Source: JABMPR01 sp964508765
GTDB lineage: Bacteria; Fidelibacterota; UBA8477; JABMPR01
Reading direction: 5' to 3'
Assembly: GCA_964508765.1 (NCBI GenBank)
Contig: CAZDVD010000001.1
Location: forward strand, 1 to 64,000
Length of the DNA stretch: 64,000 bases
A program made the translations under genes and the position numbers. The notes under the pieces were generated by a model. It had not been told where the DNA came from, ran no database searches, and saw only the letters and a list, made by a program, of their open reading frames with translations. Of the stretch, positions 8,501 through 17,263 are shown in pieces. How positions within the stretch are numbered: the stretch's first letter is position 1; every line of letters begins with the position of its first letter.

Positions 8501-10651
8501 TCATCGAATGATGGTAAATTTGCGATAAGTCGTTTCACCCTTGCGGAACAATAACTCCGAGGTGTTCGGATCCTGATAATCTTCGGTAACTTCGAAAACT
8601 GCGATATAGAGGCCACTCACCACCAACTGTCTTGCAGAAGTGATGGAATGCCAATACTCATCCCCTGTTCCATTGGTGTGTTCAATAGTTTCAATGAGAT
8701 CTCCTCGTTCCGTATAAATCTTGATATTGCAGAGCGGGGGCAGGTCGAAAAATGCAATTCTGTCTAGGACATGTCTTTCGTTGCCGAACTGCAGAGACCT
8801 TGCTCGAATGTCAAATGGATTGGGGACCACCCGAATGGCATCAAGCTCACTTGCAGCCGGTCTTTTAAGGTTCGCAGCAACGCTGGTCATAGTAAAATGC
8901 TTACTGCTTTCCAAGGGCAAACCTGGATGCAGATCATTTTCAGAGCCATCACTCTTGGCTACGATGTAATAGTAGTAGTCAAACCCTCGTGCCGGGGTCT
9001 CATCACTATAGGTGAATGCAACATTTGAGGCATCACATTCCCATATTTTTGTGTACAAGGTATCTGATCGATTGAAGGCTCGATAAATTGCATAACCATC
9101 AAATCCCGGAGCACTCACAGATTCATCTGACCAGTCAAGAATTATTCTATCCCCACCTGAGCTAACCGTAAATGTATTAGGTGGTGGTGGTGGCTGTGGA
9201 ATCACATAATCGTTGTCAAAACACAATTTTGCCATTCGGAAAGCTTGAAAAAGAGAATCTACTCCTGTTTCAACCCAGGCATTTTTATAAGCATTGATAT
9301 TCGTTGTCGTACTTCCGTCAGGCAGTGTAAACGGACCTGACCCGTTATTCCAGTTTTCAGTAACATCTAGATTCTTCTGCCGGTCTATTCCGCCAATAGC
9401 TTCGGCTATCACAATTCGGATACTGTCACCAGGGGCCATTGTATAGGGTCCAAATCCCTGACCCTGCGCATATCCGCCTGCGTCGATTCCCCACACATCA
9501 GCAAAACCGGTTCCCACGAGTTCGGCGTGGGTTTTTGCTGGATGGCCAGCAGTCATGAACTCATATTTGCGTGTCATGATATCTGAGCTATACTGATTCA
9601 CTCCCTGAGCATCTCTATCTGAGCCCAAATACATGGTCGTGGTTGGTTGATTGGTATCATTTGTTTGATCTGCGGGCGAAGTGTCTGCATGAAGAACCGT
9701 TGTCCCGATGAATTGTGTGCCGGCCATTACGGGTCCCCCCGCGTGATTCGGCGCACCGTAGTCAGCTTCATATCCTGGACTAGCCGAAACAGGTCCATAC
9801 CAGGAATACTGAGCACGGATGGGATCACCATTGGTGGGATCAGCCCAGACTGTCTGGTTGACGGCATTTCGTCCCCAACTTGCGTTTGAGGAAGTGATCC
9901 ATCCCAGCCGAAAGGCTTCATAAGCAAAGGCATAGCGATATTGCATATGAAACATTACATCTGTCAGGGTTTGAGTATTTAGAGTACCTTCAGAATCGAT
10001 AATACCTGTGTTTTTGAACACATACTCATAGATCATATAGTTGTCATGGTTTTGCTGGGAAAACCCAAGGATCTTTCGTCTGACATCCACACCCATTGAT
10101 GTATGCAGGAAATTGCTGATTTGGCGGTCTGCATTCATACTTGGATCAACCTCATCCAGGATATCCTGAATAAAATTCGTGGAACCGGTGAGTCCGTCTA
10201 CCACAACCAGGGGAGAAGAAAATTTCCCCGTCATTGTAAATTCATAGGGCATCATCTCTGTGGCCAGATACGCTTGTCGTGAGCCCGCTGATACCACCTT
10301 GTGGGCAAAGGTCTCTCCAGCAACGACATCCATGTAATTTGTTGATCCAATCCGGAGCGATTTCGCACAGGAATGGTCCTGGAAATTGAATTGAGCTGGG
10401 TATTGAAGTCCATCCGTCTGGGTTTCTGAGACCGAGTTGGTGAAGCGGCAAAACTCGATCTCTGCACCAGCATTGGAATAGAAACTGCGTAGATCTCCAA
10501 CGCGGATCCATTTGAACTCCTGCGGTCCAAAGACCTGACCCAAACCTGGAACGCTTAGACACAACAAGGTCACAGCAAACAGCAGCATAAAGGATCTAGA
10601 GGTATTATTATTGTTTTGCATTACGCTATTTCTTCCTGAGTTGAAATTCAT
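8501..10651 (-). CDS. large secreted protein with fibronectin-like domain and T9SS-like C-terminus
   Basis: 716 residues starting at ATG 10651, which has a perfect AGGAGG six bases upstream; the longer frame starts inside the TonB receptor gene. A signal peptide (hydrophobic MLLFAVTLLCLSV) leads to a 450-residue part of unknown fold, then a fibronectin type III-like domain (about 490-590; IILDWSDE, GFDGYAIYRAF), then a C-terminal beta domain with RVVPNPFD, KIYTERGDLIETI and SGLYIAVFEV that resembles type IX sorting domains. I do not recognise a catalytic family. The position between a TonB receptor and a PorV-like barrel suggests a surface partner of the receptor, functionally like SusD but not homologous as far as I can see. 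Confidence 0.6.
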   Translation of the reverse strand: MNFNSGRNSVMQNNNNTSRSFMLLFAVTLLCLSVPGLGQVFGPQEFKWIRVGDLRSFYSNAGAEIEFCRFTNSVSETQTDGLQYPAQFNFQDHSCAKSLRIGSTNYMDVVAGETFAHKVVSAGSRQAYLATEMMPYEFTMTGKFSSPLVVVDGLTGSTNFIQDILDEVDPSMNADRQISNFLHTSMGVDVRRKILGFSQQNHDNYMIYEYVFKNTGIIDSEGTLNTQTLTDVMFHMQYRYAFAYEAFRLGWITSSNASWGRNAVNQTVWADPTNGDPIRAQYSWYGPVSASPGYEADYGAPNHAGGPVMAGTQFIGTTVLHADTSPADQTNDTNQPTTTMYLGSDRDAQGVNQYSSDIMTRKYEFMTAGHPAKTHAELVGTGFADVWGIDAGGYAQGQGFGPYTMAPGDSIRIVIAEAIGGIDRQKNLDVTENWNNGSGPFTLPDGSTTTNINAYKNAWVETGVDSLFQAFRMAKLCFDNDYVIPQPPPPPNTFTVSSGGDRIILDWSDESVSAPGFDGYAIYRAFNRSDTLYTKIWECDASNVAFTYSDETPARGFDYYYYIVAKSDGSENDLHPGLPLESSKHFTMTSVAANLKRPAASELDAIRVVPNPFDIRARSLQFGNERHVLDRIAFFDLPPLCNIKIYTERGDLIETIEHTNGTGDEYWHSITSARQLVVSGLYIAVFEVTEDYQDPNTSELLFRKGETTYRKFTIIR

Positions 10652-10661
10652 ATTCAACCTC

Positions 10662-13600
10662 CTATAGCCCAAGGTCGAAGCTGATATCAACTCCAATAAA
10701 GATCTGTCTTGGATTGAGAAAATTGAAACTGGTCTGGTTGGGCATATCTATATATGCATTTTCATCCAGCACCTGATCGAGATATGCAGTGTTCGTAGCA
10801 TTCCACACTCCAGCTTCTTCATCAAAACTCATATAGGCTTCACTGGCATTGTCCCAATAAATAACTGCAGGATCAGGTGAGCCTATGTTGTTAATATTAC
10901 CAACAAACTCGATGGGCTGGAAGACCACATTATCATCACGAAAGTCCCCCACACGATCCGTTCCGAGAATATTATCATAATACTCTTTATCTTCTGGAAG
11001 ATGAAGTGATCCCATATATGCGAGGAAATCATTGATATCAAAGAAACTGGCACCTGACAACTGTTTAGTATTCAGCAGATTCTCCACTTCAATAAAGAAC
11101 TGGACCCGCTTGCCGCGCATAGCGAATGTCTTGTTGAATTTCACTTCCACATTAAAGTCATCAACTTTCTGAAGATTCCTTAAATTTGAAGCTCCGGCCA
11201 AGGTAGAGTAGTGCAACCACTCACCTGCTCGCCAGTTCGCCACAACATTGACATTCCAGCCACCGAGGGGTTGTAAACCAATCAGTTTGGGACCAAAGCC
11301 TTGCGGAGCATGCAGACTAACACCACCTCTGGCGTATGGCTCAGGGATGGGCCTGTTCTGATAAATATTGACACTATTGTATTCCATCTGTTCCTGTGGA
11401 TTTTCATACTGTCTCTGAAATCCGAAGAAGCCATCCGAGGCAACTTGATAAGTATAATTTAGAAAGCCTCCCAAATAGGTTTGTTTGGGGACCCGTAATG
11501 ATATCTCCAGACCTCGAATATCTTCATAGTGGTCATTATTTGCCCGCTCATAGTTCACAGAACCCGAAGCATCGATCACCGTTGTCCAGCCCTGTTGATT
11601 AGTTATATCATGATAGAAGGCAGCGGCTTGGACAAGCAGCTTCCTGTAGATCACTTGGTCAAAACCAAGCTCATACGAGATAGTTTGTTCAGGAAGCAGT
11701 TCGGGATCTCCAAAGTTGGCCATCCCAAAATCAGACTTTCTCCCCACTTTCAACATTTCATCGTAGGGAGCCTGCTGTTTGAAATGTCCATAGTTAAAGA
11801 ATAGTTTTGAATTTTCTGTAATAGGGTGAGACAGACTCATTCGTGGACTAAGGGTAATAATGGGGTCAGACTGTGTCAGTTCATACTCATTGTTGGGATC
11901 ATATTTTGATGTGAAATATGCGGCATCAAAAACACCAACCGTTTTGGCCCACTTTATATTTGAATCGGAATAGTCCAATCGCAACCCTGTTTCAAGAATG
12001 AAGCCTTCTGCCTCGAGCTTGTTCTGCGCATAAAGGGCAGCTCGGATTGGTTTTGAATGTGAATTTACTCGATTCACATCCCCAAAATATGGTTTCTCAT
12101 GACCGTAATTTAATAGGAGGTCATTGAAAACAATCTCTCCACCTGTCTTGAATAAGTTTTTGCGATTTATCTGGGTAGTAAAATTAGCCTTAAGGGTGAC
12201 AAAGGATGTAGTGCTGGAGTCGCGGGCTGTGGCTGAATGCCCTCCGAGCAGATCTCCACCAACACCTGATTCTGGTAATGAGCTATACCCAAAGGGAGCC
12301 TCATCTGCTAGATATCCCGGCACGATCTCAGTGCCGAGAATGACATCTCTGTCTTCAACGGGACCTGTCTCAAAAGAGCGCGATACATATTCCAGGGCGA
12401 CATCATAATAAGATTTCGGGCTAAGAGTGTGAACAAGATGTGTTCCAATGGCTTTATGTGTTTCAAGGGCTGGACTATACCACGAATCAGAGAATATTCT
12501 TGCTGCCCTGTACTCATAGGTGGCTTTAGCTATGTCTTCTGGTGTTCTTAAAAAGTCTGTGGGTGACCAAAAGTCCTTGGCATTGATCCCAAATTCTTCT
12601 CCGTTGTGATTGTGGTCAGATTCATTCACAGCCACGTTATAGCTTCTACCACTAAATGTGGTGATATCAAACTTGATTGAGGGACTAATATCTGATGTCA
12701 ATTTAAACATGATATCATAATCCATATAGTCATCTCGAGTGGTGGGTATCATGAGCATTTCGCGTTCTGAACGAAACGCACTAAAGAACCTGAGATTCCC
12801 CAGTCGATTACCGATGACTGGCACTGGACCTCCAAACCCTATATCAACTGTGTAATCTCCCTGGTCAGTTACTGGACGCATGCGACGTTCCCATTCAAAC
12901 AGACGTTGGGCAGCTTGAGGTGAAAGGTCATTTGTAGGATCATTATCTTCAAGTAAACGCTGTGACACCATATTCCAGCCATCAAAATTAGGATACTGTA
13001 TGCGTGTTTGCTCATCCCATCCCCCACTACTTGTACCATCCCAGGCGACTGCTTCATCAAAATAGGGGCGATTCCACATGGAATTTTTGTCATATGGTGA
13101 AATACCAAAATATTTTTTTTGAGCGGGACTGTAGCGATATGTGACTGAACCCTCATAATGATCTTTGGGTCCGTCTTTAGTAACAATGTTTACAATTCCG
13201 GCTCGCACTTGACCGTATTCTGCACTAAAACCACCCCGCTCTACAGAGAGTTCTGCAACAGCACTTAGAGGGAGGCCTGTTATGGGTCTGTTATCCCTTG
13301 GATCCCGAAGTGTCATATTATCAACGAGGAAAAGTGATTCTGAGGCACTCCCACCCCGAATGACAAAGCCTTCCTCGACTCCAGCTTGAAGACCAGCTGC
13401 TTCGGCGATGGACGTGACTGGCAGGGAGTTGATCTCATCTCCACTCATTGAAACCACGCTGGTGGCCACATCATCTTCAATCAGCTTGCGCTCTGCCACA
13501 ACCATAATCTCTTCACCCTCCATAACCTCTGGCTTGAGAGAGCAATTGACTGTCGTGGTCTGATCAATAAGAATTCTAACTTCCTGAATGGTCAATTTCG

Positions 13601-13856
13601 CATATCCAAGATAGATTGCGTTGACTGTGTATGTCCCAGGAGGAATGTTAATTATATTGTAATAACCTTTTGCGTCAGTGACACCACCAAGTGTCGTACT
13701 TTCTATGACAATGTTTGAAAATGGCAAGGCATCGCCTGTTTCAACGTTTGTAACGCGACCAGCCAACTTGCCCGTTGTACCAGCAAAAGTTATCTGCGTA
13801 AGTATCAAAGTCAGCAGTAGTAGGTTCTTCAGACTGCCATTTGATTTGCGGTTCAT
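10662..13856 (-). CDS. TonB-dependent receptor with CarboxypepD_reg-like domain
   Basis: 1064 residues. Signal peptide (LLLLTLILTQITFAG), a CarboxypepD_reg-like beta sandwich (about 28-115; GKLAGRVTNVETGDALPFSN), a plug domain (about 120-230; VSMSGDEINSLPV, GFVIRGGSASESLFLVD, VNIVTKDG) and a long 22-strand barrel. GGAGG stands just before the ATG. It moves large ligands across the outer membrane using TonB energy. Size, architecture and neighbours (CBM9 protein, LacI regulator, beta-glucoside enzymes) argue for an oligosaccharide receptor of the SusC-like kind. No SusD is present; the next gene may replace it. It heads a four-gene run reaching 6162. Confidence 0.85.
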   Translation of the reverse strand: MNRKSNGSLKNLLLLTLILTQITFAGTTGKLAGRVTNVETGDALPFSNIVIESTTLGGVTDAKGYYNIINIPPGTYTVNAIYLGYAKLTIQEVRILIDQTTTVNCSLKPEVMEGEEIMVVAERKLIEDDVATSVVSMSGDEINSLPVTSIAEAAGLQAGVEEGFVIRGGSASESLFLVDNMTLRDPRDNRPITGLPLSAVAELSVERGGFSAEYGQVRAGIVNIVTKDGPKDHYEGSVTYRYSPAQKKYFGISPYDKNSMWNRPYFDEAVAWDGTSSGGWDEQTRIQYPNFDGWNMVSQRLLEDNDPTNDLSPQAAQRLFEWERRMRPVTDQGDYTVDIGFGGPVPVIGNRLGNLRFFSAFRSEREMLMIPTTRDDYMDYDIMFKLTSDISPSIKFDITTFSGRSYNVAVNESDHNHNGEEFGINAKDFWSPTDFLRTPEDIAKATYEYRAARIFSDSWYSPALETHKAIGTHLVHTLSPKSYYDVALEYVSRSFETGPVEDRDVILGTEIVPGYLADEAPFGYSSLPESGVGGDLLGGHSATARDSSTTSFVTLKANFTTQINRKNLFKTGGEIVFNDLLLNYGHEKPYFGDVNRVNSHSKPIRAALYAQNKLEAEGFILETGLRLDYSDSNIKWAKTVGVFDAAYFTSKYDPNNEYELTQSDPIITLSPRMSLSHPITENSKLFFNYGHFKQQAPYDEMLKVGRKSDFGMANFGDPELLPEQTISYELGFDQVIYRKLLVQAAAFYHDITNQQGWTTVIDASGSVNYERANNDHYEDIRGLEISLRVPKQTYLGGFLNYTYQVASDGFFGFQRQYENPQEQMEYNSVNIYQNRPIPEPYARGGVSLHAPQGFGPKLIGLQPLGGWNVNVVANWRAGEWLHYSTLAGASNLRNLQKVDDFNVEVKFNKTFAMRGKRVQFFIEVENLLNTKQLSGASFFDINDFLAYMGSLHLPEDKEYYDNILGTDRVGDFRDDNVVFQPIEFVGNINNIGSPDPAVIYWDNASEAYMSFDEEAGVWNATNTAYLDQVLDENAYIDMPNQTSFNFLNPRQIFIGVDISFDLGL

Positions 13857-13931
13857 TTATCAACCCTCCTCAAGATTGTAGGAATAGAAAAGGATAATCC
13901 TAAAGACGACGAAATAGGCTTCTGTATTAAT

Positions 13932-13981
13932 CGTTAACATGCCTGCGGTCAAAAAGAGACCGCAGGCACTATGCGTTAACG
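13932..13981 (-). terminator. strong nested hairpin between CBM9 gene and TonB receptor
   Basis: A perfect 10-bp stem GCCTGCGGTC/GACCGCAGGC with a 7-base loop is nested in a 7-bp outer stem CGTTAAC/GTTAACG. It begins right after the CBM9 gene stop (13990) and lies 75 bases before the TonB receptor start. There is no U-run on the minus strand, so it may stop transcription only partly, or stabilise the 3' end of the CBM9 message so that this protein is made in excess over the receptor. Confidence 0.5.
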
Positions 13982-13989
13982 AAGGAGGC

Positions 13990-15660
13990 TTACTTAAGTA
14001 ACAACATTTTCTTTGTTAACATGCTCGTACCTGTTTCCAGGCGATACAGATACATACCACTTGACAACTTACTTGCATCAAAGCTTACCAGATGTTGACC
14101 TGCTACTTTGTATTCGTTAACAAGTGTGGCGACTTCTTCACCCACAACATTGTAAATCACAACTCGAATATCTCCAGCTGTATCCAGCTTATATTCGATG
14201 GTTGTACTTGGATTGAAGGGGTTTGGGTAGTTCTGTGATAATGAATGTTCTGTTGCCACCACAATTCCATGATCATTATCGATACTGGTTGTACCAATAA
14301 GTCTGGCGGTGCCAAAGGAACTTGGATCATTCCAACCAAAGTTACTTGATGACCACCATTTCATACCAGTAGAGTTGGTTACTAATCCGGTATCTACGCT
14401 TACAGTATCTTTATCCGACACTTGTATTTCCCAACCGAATAAATGACCACCTGAAAGATCAAAACTGATCAAACTGGAAAGCGAATCAGCGGGGATGGCG
14501 AGCTCAAAGATATATCCATCATCTGTATCCATGAAAACAAATTCGCCAGGACCAGCAGTGGCTGTGTTCGTCGAGTCATATACTTCATCACGAACCCAAC
14601 GCCACTGGACATCGCAGGAATCATAACTTGTAGTCTGATCGTTTTTTGAATTATCGGAATCGAAGAAGATTTCAACATTATCCATATCCCAGGGATTTCC
14701 ACCCACTGGCATGTATTTAATATCGTCTGTTACTTCTACCAGGAGATAAAAGGCAGCATCATTATACATCGTGCGATAGGATACCTGTGAATCATACCAA
14801 TCGACAGCTGTGGTGTAATCGAAACCATCTGTATGCGTATTGGTTGAAATTTCAGGATATTCTTCCCAAATTTCATCCATTTCACCATCAATCTCAGGTG
14901 CATCCTCTGTATAGCCCACATCCAGAATTTCACTTACTTCTCTGTCAGTTAACACCGCTGTACCAAATGAACTTGGATCATTCCAGCCAAAATTGCTGGT
15001 AGTCCACCATTTTAAGCCTGTGGAATTTGTGTCAGTTGCACTGGTATCTTTATCCGAAACCTGTACTTCCCAACCGAATACATGACCTTCTGCCAGGTCA
15101 AAACTGATGAGTGCTTCCAGAGAATCGACAGGAATGGCTAACTCAAAGGTGTACCCAGAGTCGGTATCCATAAACACGTAGTCACCGGGTCCGCCAGTTG
15201 CATCATTGACATTATCATCTATACGATCACGAACCCAACGCCACTGGACGTCGCAGGAATCATAACTTGTAGCCTGATCGTTTTTTGAATTATCGGAATC
15301 GAAGAAGATTTCAACATTATCCTGGTCCCAGGGATTTCCATCAGCTGGTATGAACTTGACGTCATCCTGCATATTGAGATAGAAATACAAATTATCTTCA
15401 TCCCACATGACTCTGTATGTACCCCAAGCATCTTGCCAATCCTCAGGTAAATAATCTGCTGTATGGTCAGTAACCTTGAGCAATTTAGTTGCAGTTACAT
15501 TATACCACATTTCGTCGAGTTCACCGTCGATTTCCGGAGCTTCTTCAACCCTTGGTACCTGCAACTTGCCATCATAGACCGTTGCGAATGCATTACTCAC
15601 TGGAAAGGCCAGTAAAGCAATACAGATAACCGGGATGAGGACTCGTAACACTGTTCTCAT
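13990..15660 (-). CDS. secreted double CBM9-like protein with T9SS sorting domain
   Basis: 556 residues. Signal peptide, then two tandem CBM9/DOMON-like sandwiches (about 35-235 and 245-450), each with EAPEIDGE(L/M)DE, DNVEIFFDSDNSKND and FGWNDPSSFGTA. The C-terminus has the sorting signature QNYPNPFNPSTTIEYKL and ends in a run of lysines and leucines (KKMLLLK), typical of type IX secretion cargo. CBM9 folds bind reducing ends of glucans or xylans. There is no catalytic domain, so it is probably a surface binding protein that holds substrate for the neighbouring receptor. GGGAG precedes the ATG. The gene lies 109 bases after the LacI gene on the same strand. Confidence 0.8.
   Translation of the reverse strand: MRTVLRVLIPVICIALLAFPVSNAFATVYDGKLQVPRVEEAPEIDGELDEMWYNVTATKLLKVTDHTADYLPEDWQDAWGTYRVMWDEDNLYFYLNMQDDVKFIPADGNPWDQDNVEIFFDSDNSKNDQATSYDSCDVQWRWVRDRIDDNVNDATGGPGDYVFMDTDSGYTFELAIPVDSLEALISFDLAEGHVFGWEVQVSDKDTSATDTNSTGLKWWTTSNFGWNDPSSFGTAVLTDREVSEILDVGYTEDAPEIDGEMDEIWEEYPEISTNTHTDGFDYTTAVDWYDSQVSYRTMYNDAAFYLLVEVTDDIKYMPVGGNPWDMDNVEIFFDSDNSKNDQTTSYDSCDVQWRWVRDEVYDSTNTATAGPGEFVFMDTDDGYIFELAIPADSLSSLISFDLSGGHLFGWEIQVSDKDTVSVDTGLVTNSTGMKWWSSSNFGWNDPSSFGTARLIGTTSIDNDHGIVVATEHSLSQNYPNPFNPSTTIEYKLDTAGDIRVVIYNVVGEEVATLVNEYKVAGQHLVSFDASKLSSGMYLYRLETGTSMLTKKMLLLK
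14587..14700 (-). repeat. near-identical internal duplication, downstream unit
   Basis: 114 bases that match 15226-15339 with only five differences by eye, at an offset of 639 bases (213 codons, in frame). They encode the DNVEIFFDSDNSKND region of the second CBM9 domain. The remaining parts of the two domains differ much more. Confidence 0.85.
15226..15339 (-). repeat. near-identical internal duplication, upstream unit
   Basis: Partner of the unit at 14587-14700, encoding the same segment of the first CBM9 domain. Patchy identity within otherwise diverged domain copies points to gene conversion or strong local constraint. Confidence 0.85.
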
Positions 15661-15769
15661 AACTGTCTCCCTTTGTTATTTGTTTGACTTCTCTGTGCAT
15701 AACTCTTGATTTGTCCTGTGCGACATATCATCAAGAGAATGCATTTTTTATCTAAAATCATGGGACCTC

Positions 15770-16798
15770 TCAGGACGATCTCCTAATCGAGGATTCTCTG
15801 ATAATCAAATCCGTCTTGAGTACAACAGTTTCAAATGAAGTTGTTGAACTATCGGATCCCTTTATTTGTTTTAGTAGTAAACGAGCGGCGGTTTCACCCA
15901 TAAGTGGTGCTGATTGGGACACAGTTGTAAGTGATGGATCTACCAGAGATGTTTCTGGACTATTACTAAATCCGACCAGGGCAATATCATCAGGTATTCT
16001 CAACTTTTTTTCGCGCATGCGTCTGAAGGCGCCCAGGGTCACTGGATCAGTAATACCAAAAATGGCATCTACCTCCCCCTTGGTTTGTTGAATGAGTGTG
16101 TCAAAACCTGCAATCCCGTCTTCTTCATTTAGACCACAATAAACAACACGATTCTCATCCAGGGGTAGACCATGCTTTTTCAATGCATCTCGGTAACCCT
16201 TCAATCTATTCTGGGCAATCAGCAGATTCTCAGGACCACCCAAGTGAGCGATCTGTTTATACCCCTGTTCAATCAAATGCTCAACTGCGTGGAAAGCACC
16301 TTGATAGTCATCAAACACAACCTGATTGGCTTCGATGCCAATACCGACTCGATCGAAGAATACAATGGGTATTCCTCGCTTCTGAAGGAGCTTGAAGTGA
16401 TCCACGTTTCGGGTGGACTTAGAAACTGAGATTAAAACTCCTGCCAGACGGTGAGAAATTAATGTTCGGGTGTTATTAACCTCTTGCTCATAGTCTTCAT
16501 CGGACTGACAAACCATGACTGTATAACCAGCTTTACTCATTACATCGGTAATGCCGCTCATAAGTGCTGCAAAGAAAAAATGCTTAACCTGCGGGACCAT
16601 AACTCCAATTGTGGTTGACACCTGTCGCTTGAGGCTTTGTGCAATAGTATCTGGATGGTATTCCATCTCTTTGGCCATGGACAAAACTCTGCTCTTGGTT
16701 TCCTTGTTTACATCGGGATGATCACGGAGTGCGCGCGAAACCGTTGAATGGGAGATATTTAGCTTGGTGGCTAAATCCTTGATAGTGACATATGCCAT
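15770..16798 (-). CDS. LacI/GalR-family transcriptional regulator
   Basis: 342 residues, the normal size. The N-terminal helix-turn-helix and hinge are canonical (VTIKDLATKLNISHSTVSRA, then HPDTIAQSLK). A periplasmic-binding-like sugar domain follows (about 60-335; TTIGVMVPQVKHFFF, LISHRLAGVLIS, FDRVGIGIEANQVVFDD, AIFGITDPVTLGAF). It presumably senses a cello-oligosaccharide or its breakdown product and controls the flanking locus; the ligand is inferred from neighbours. The upstream region contains a palindrome with a central CG (16856-16873), the form LacI-family operators take, so autoregulation is likely. Divergent from the SGNH/TPR gene at 17264. Confidence 0.9.
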   Translation of the reverse strand: MAYVTIKDLATKLNISHSTVSRALRDHPDVNKETKSRVLSMAKEMEYHPDTIAQSLKRQVSTTIGVMVPQVKHFFFAALMSGITDVMSKAGYTVMVCQSDEDYEQEVNNTRTLISHRLAGVLISVSKSTRNVDHFKLLQKRGIPIVFFDRVGIGIEANQVVFDDYQGAFHAVEHLIEQGYKQIAHLGGPENLLIAQNRLKGYRDALKKHGLPLDENRVVYCGLNEEDGIAGFDTLIQQTKGEVDAIFGITDPVTLGAFRRMREKKLRIPDDIALVGFSNSPETSLVDPSLTTVSQSAPLMGETAARLLLKQIKGSDSSTTSFETVVLKTDLIIRESSIRRSS

Positions 16799-16855
16799 GG
16801 CTGTTGTCGCAGTTCTCAGTTAATTAATTGTCAATTTGGTTTAAACAAAACAACT

Positions 16856-16887
16856 ACCGATATCGTTGTCGGTCACGTTGTCGGTCA
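16856..16887. promoter_or_regulatory. candidate LacI-family operator with tandem half-sites
   Basis: ACCGATATCGTTGTCGGT (16856-16873) is an imperfect 18-bp palindrome (arms ACCGA/TCGGT, central CG), the geometry of LacI-family operators. Its right half CGTTGTCGGTCA (16864-16875) is repeated directly at 16876-16887. The site lies 58 bases upstream of the LacI start codon in the 465-base divergent gap to 17264, so it could control both directions. Confidence 0.55.
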
Positions 16888-17263
16888 CGTGTGCAAAATC
16901 TAATTCGAATACATATGCTTTGGCAAGTATATTCGAGAAAATCATCCGAATAGCGTATTTGTATATAGAGCTTTACAAACCTCGTCCTCGCTGATCTATC
17001 CCTTAAGCCTTGTACAGCAGGGGTTTTAAGGTGATCGCCCAAAAAGCCTGCAGGGTAAACTCTTCAATTTTTACTTGCCCAGAACTCTTAACAAGACCTG
17101 GCAAAACAATAAAAAAGATGATGCTTTCAATTAAGACTCGTCTTATTGTCCAAGAGATCCTTGAACCGAAGTAGTAGCCAAAGAAGTGATTGTTTTTCCT
17201 AAAACCTTGTAAAGAGATTGATTCTATACAACTTGAGTCACTCCACCGAAATGAAACTATTCT

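Noticed and set aside
15704..15736. TCTTGAT/ATCAAGA inverted repeat between LacI and CBM9 genes as terminator or operator
   Set aside because: Arms of only seven bases with a 19-base loop and no U-run; too weak to call.
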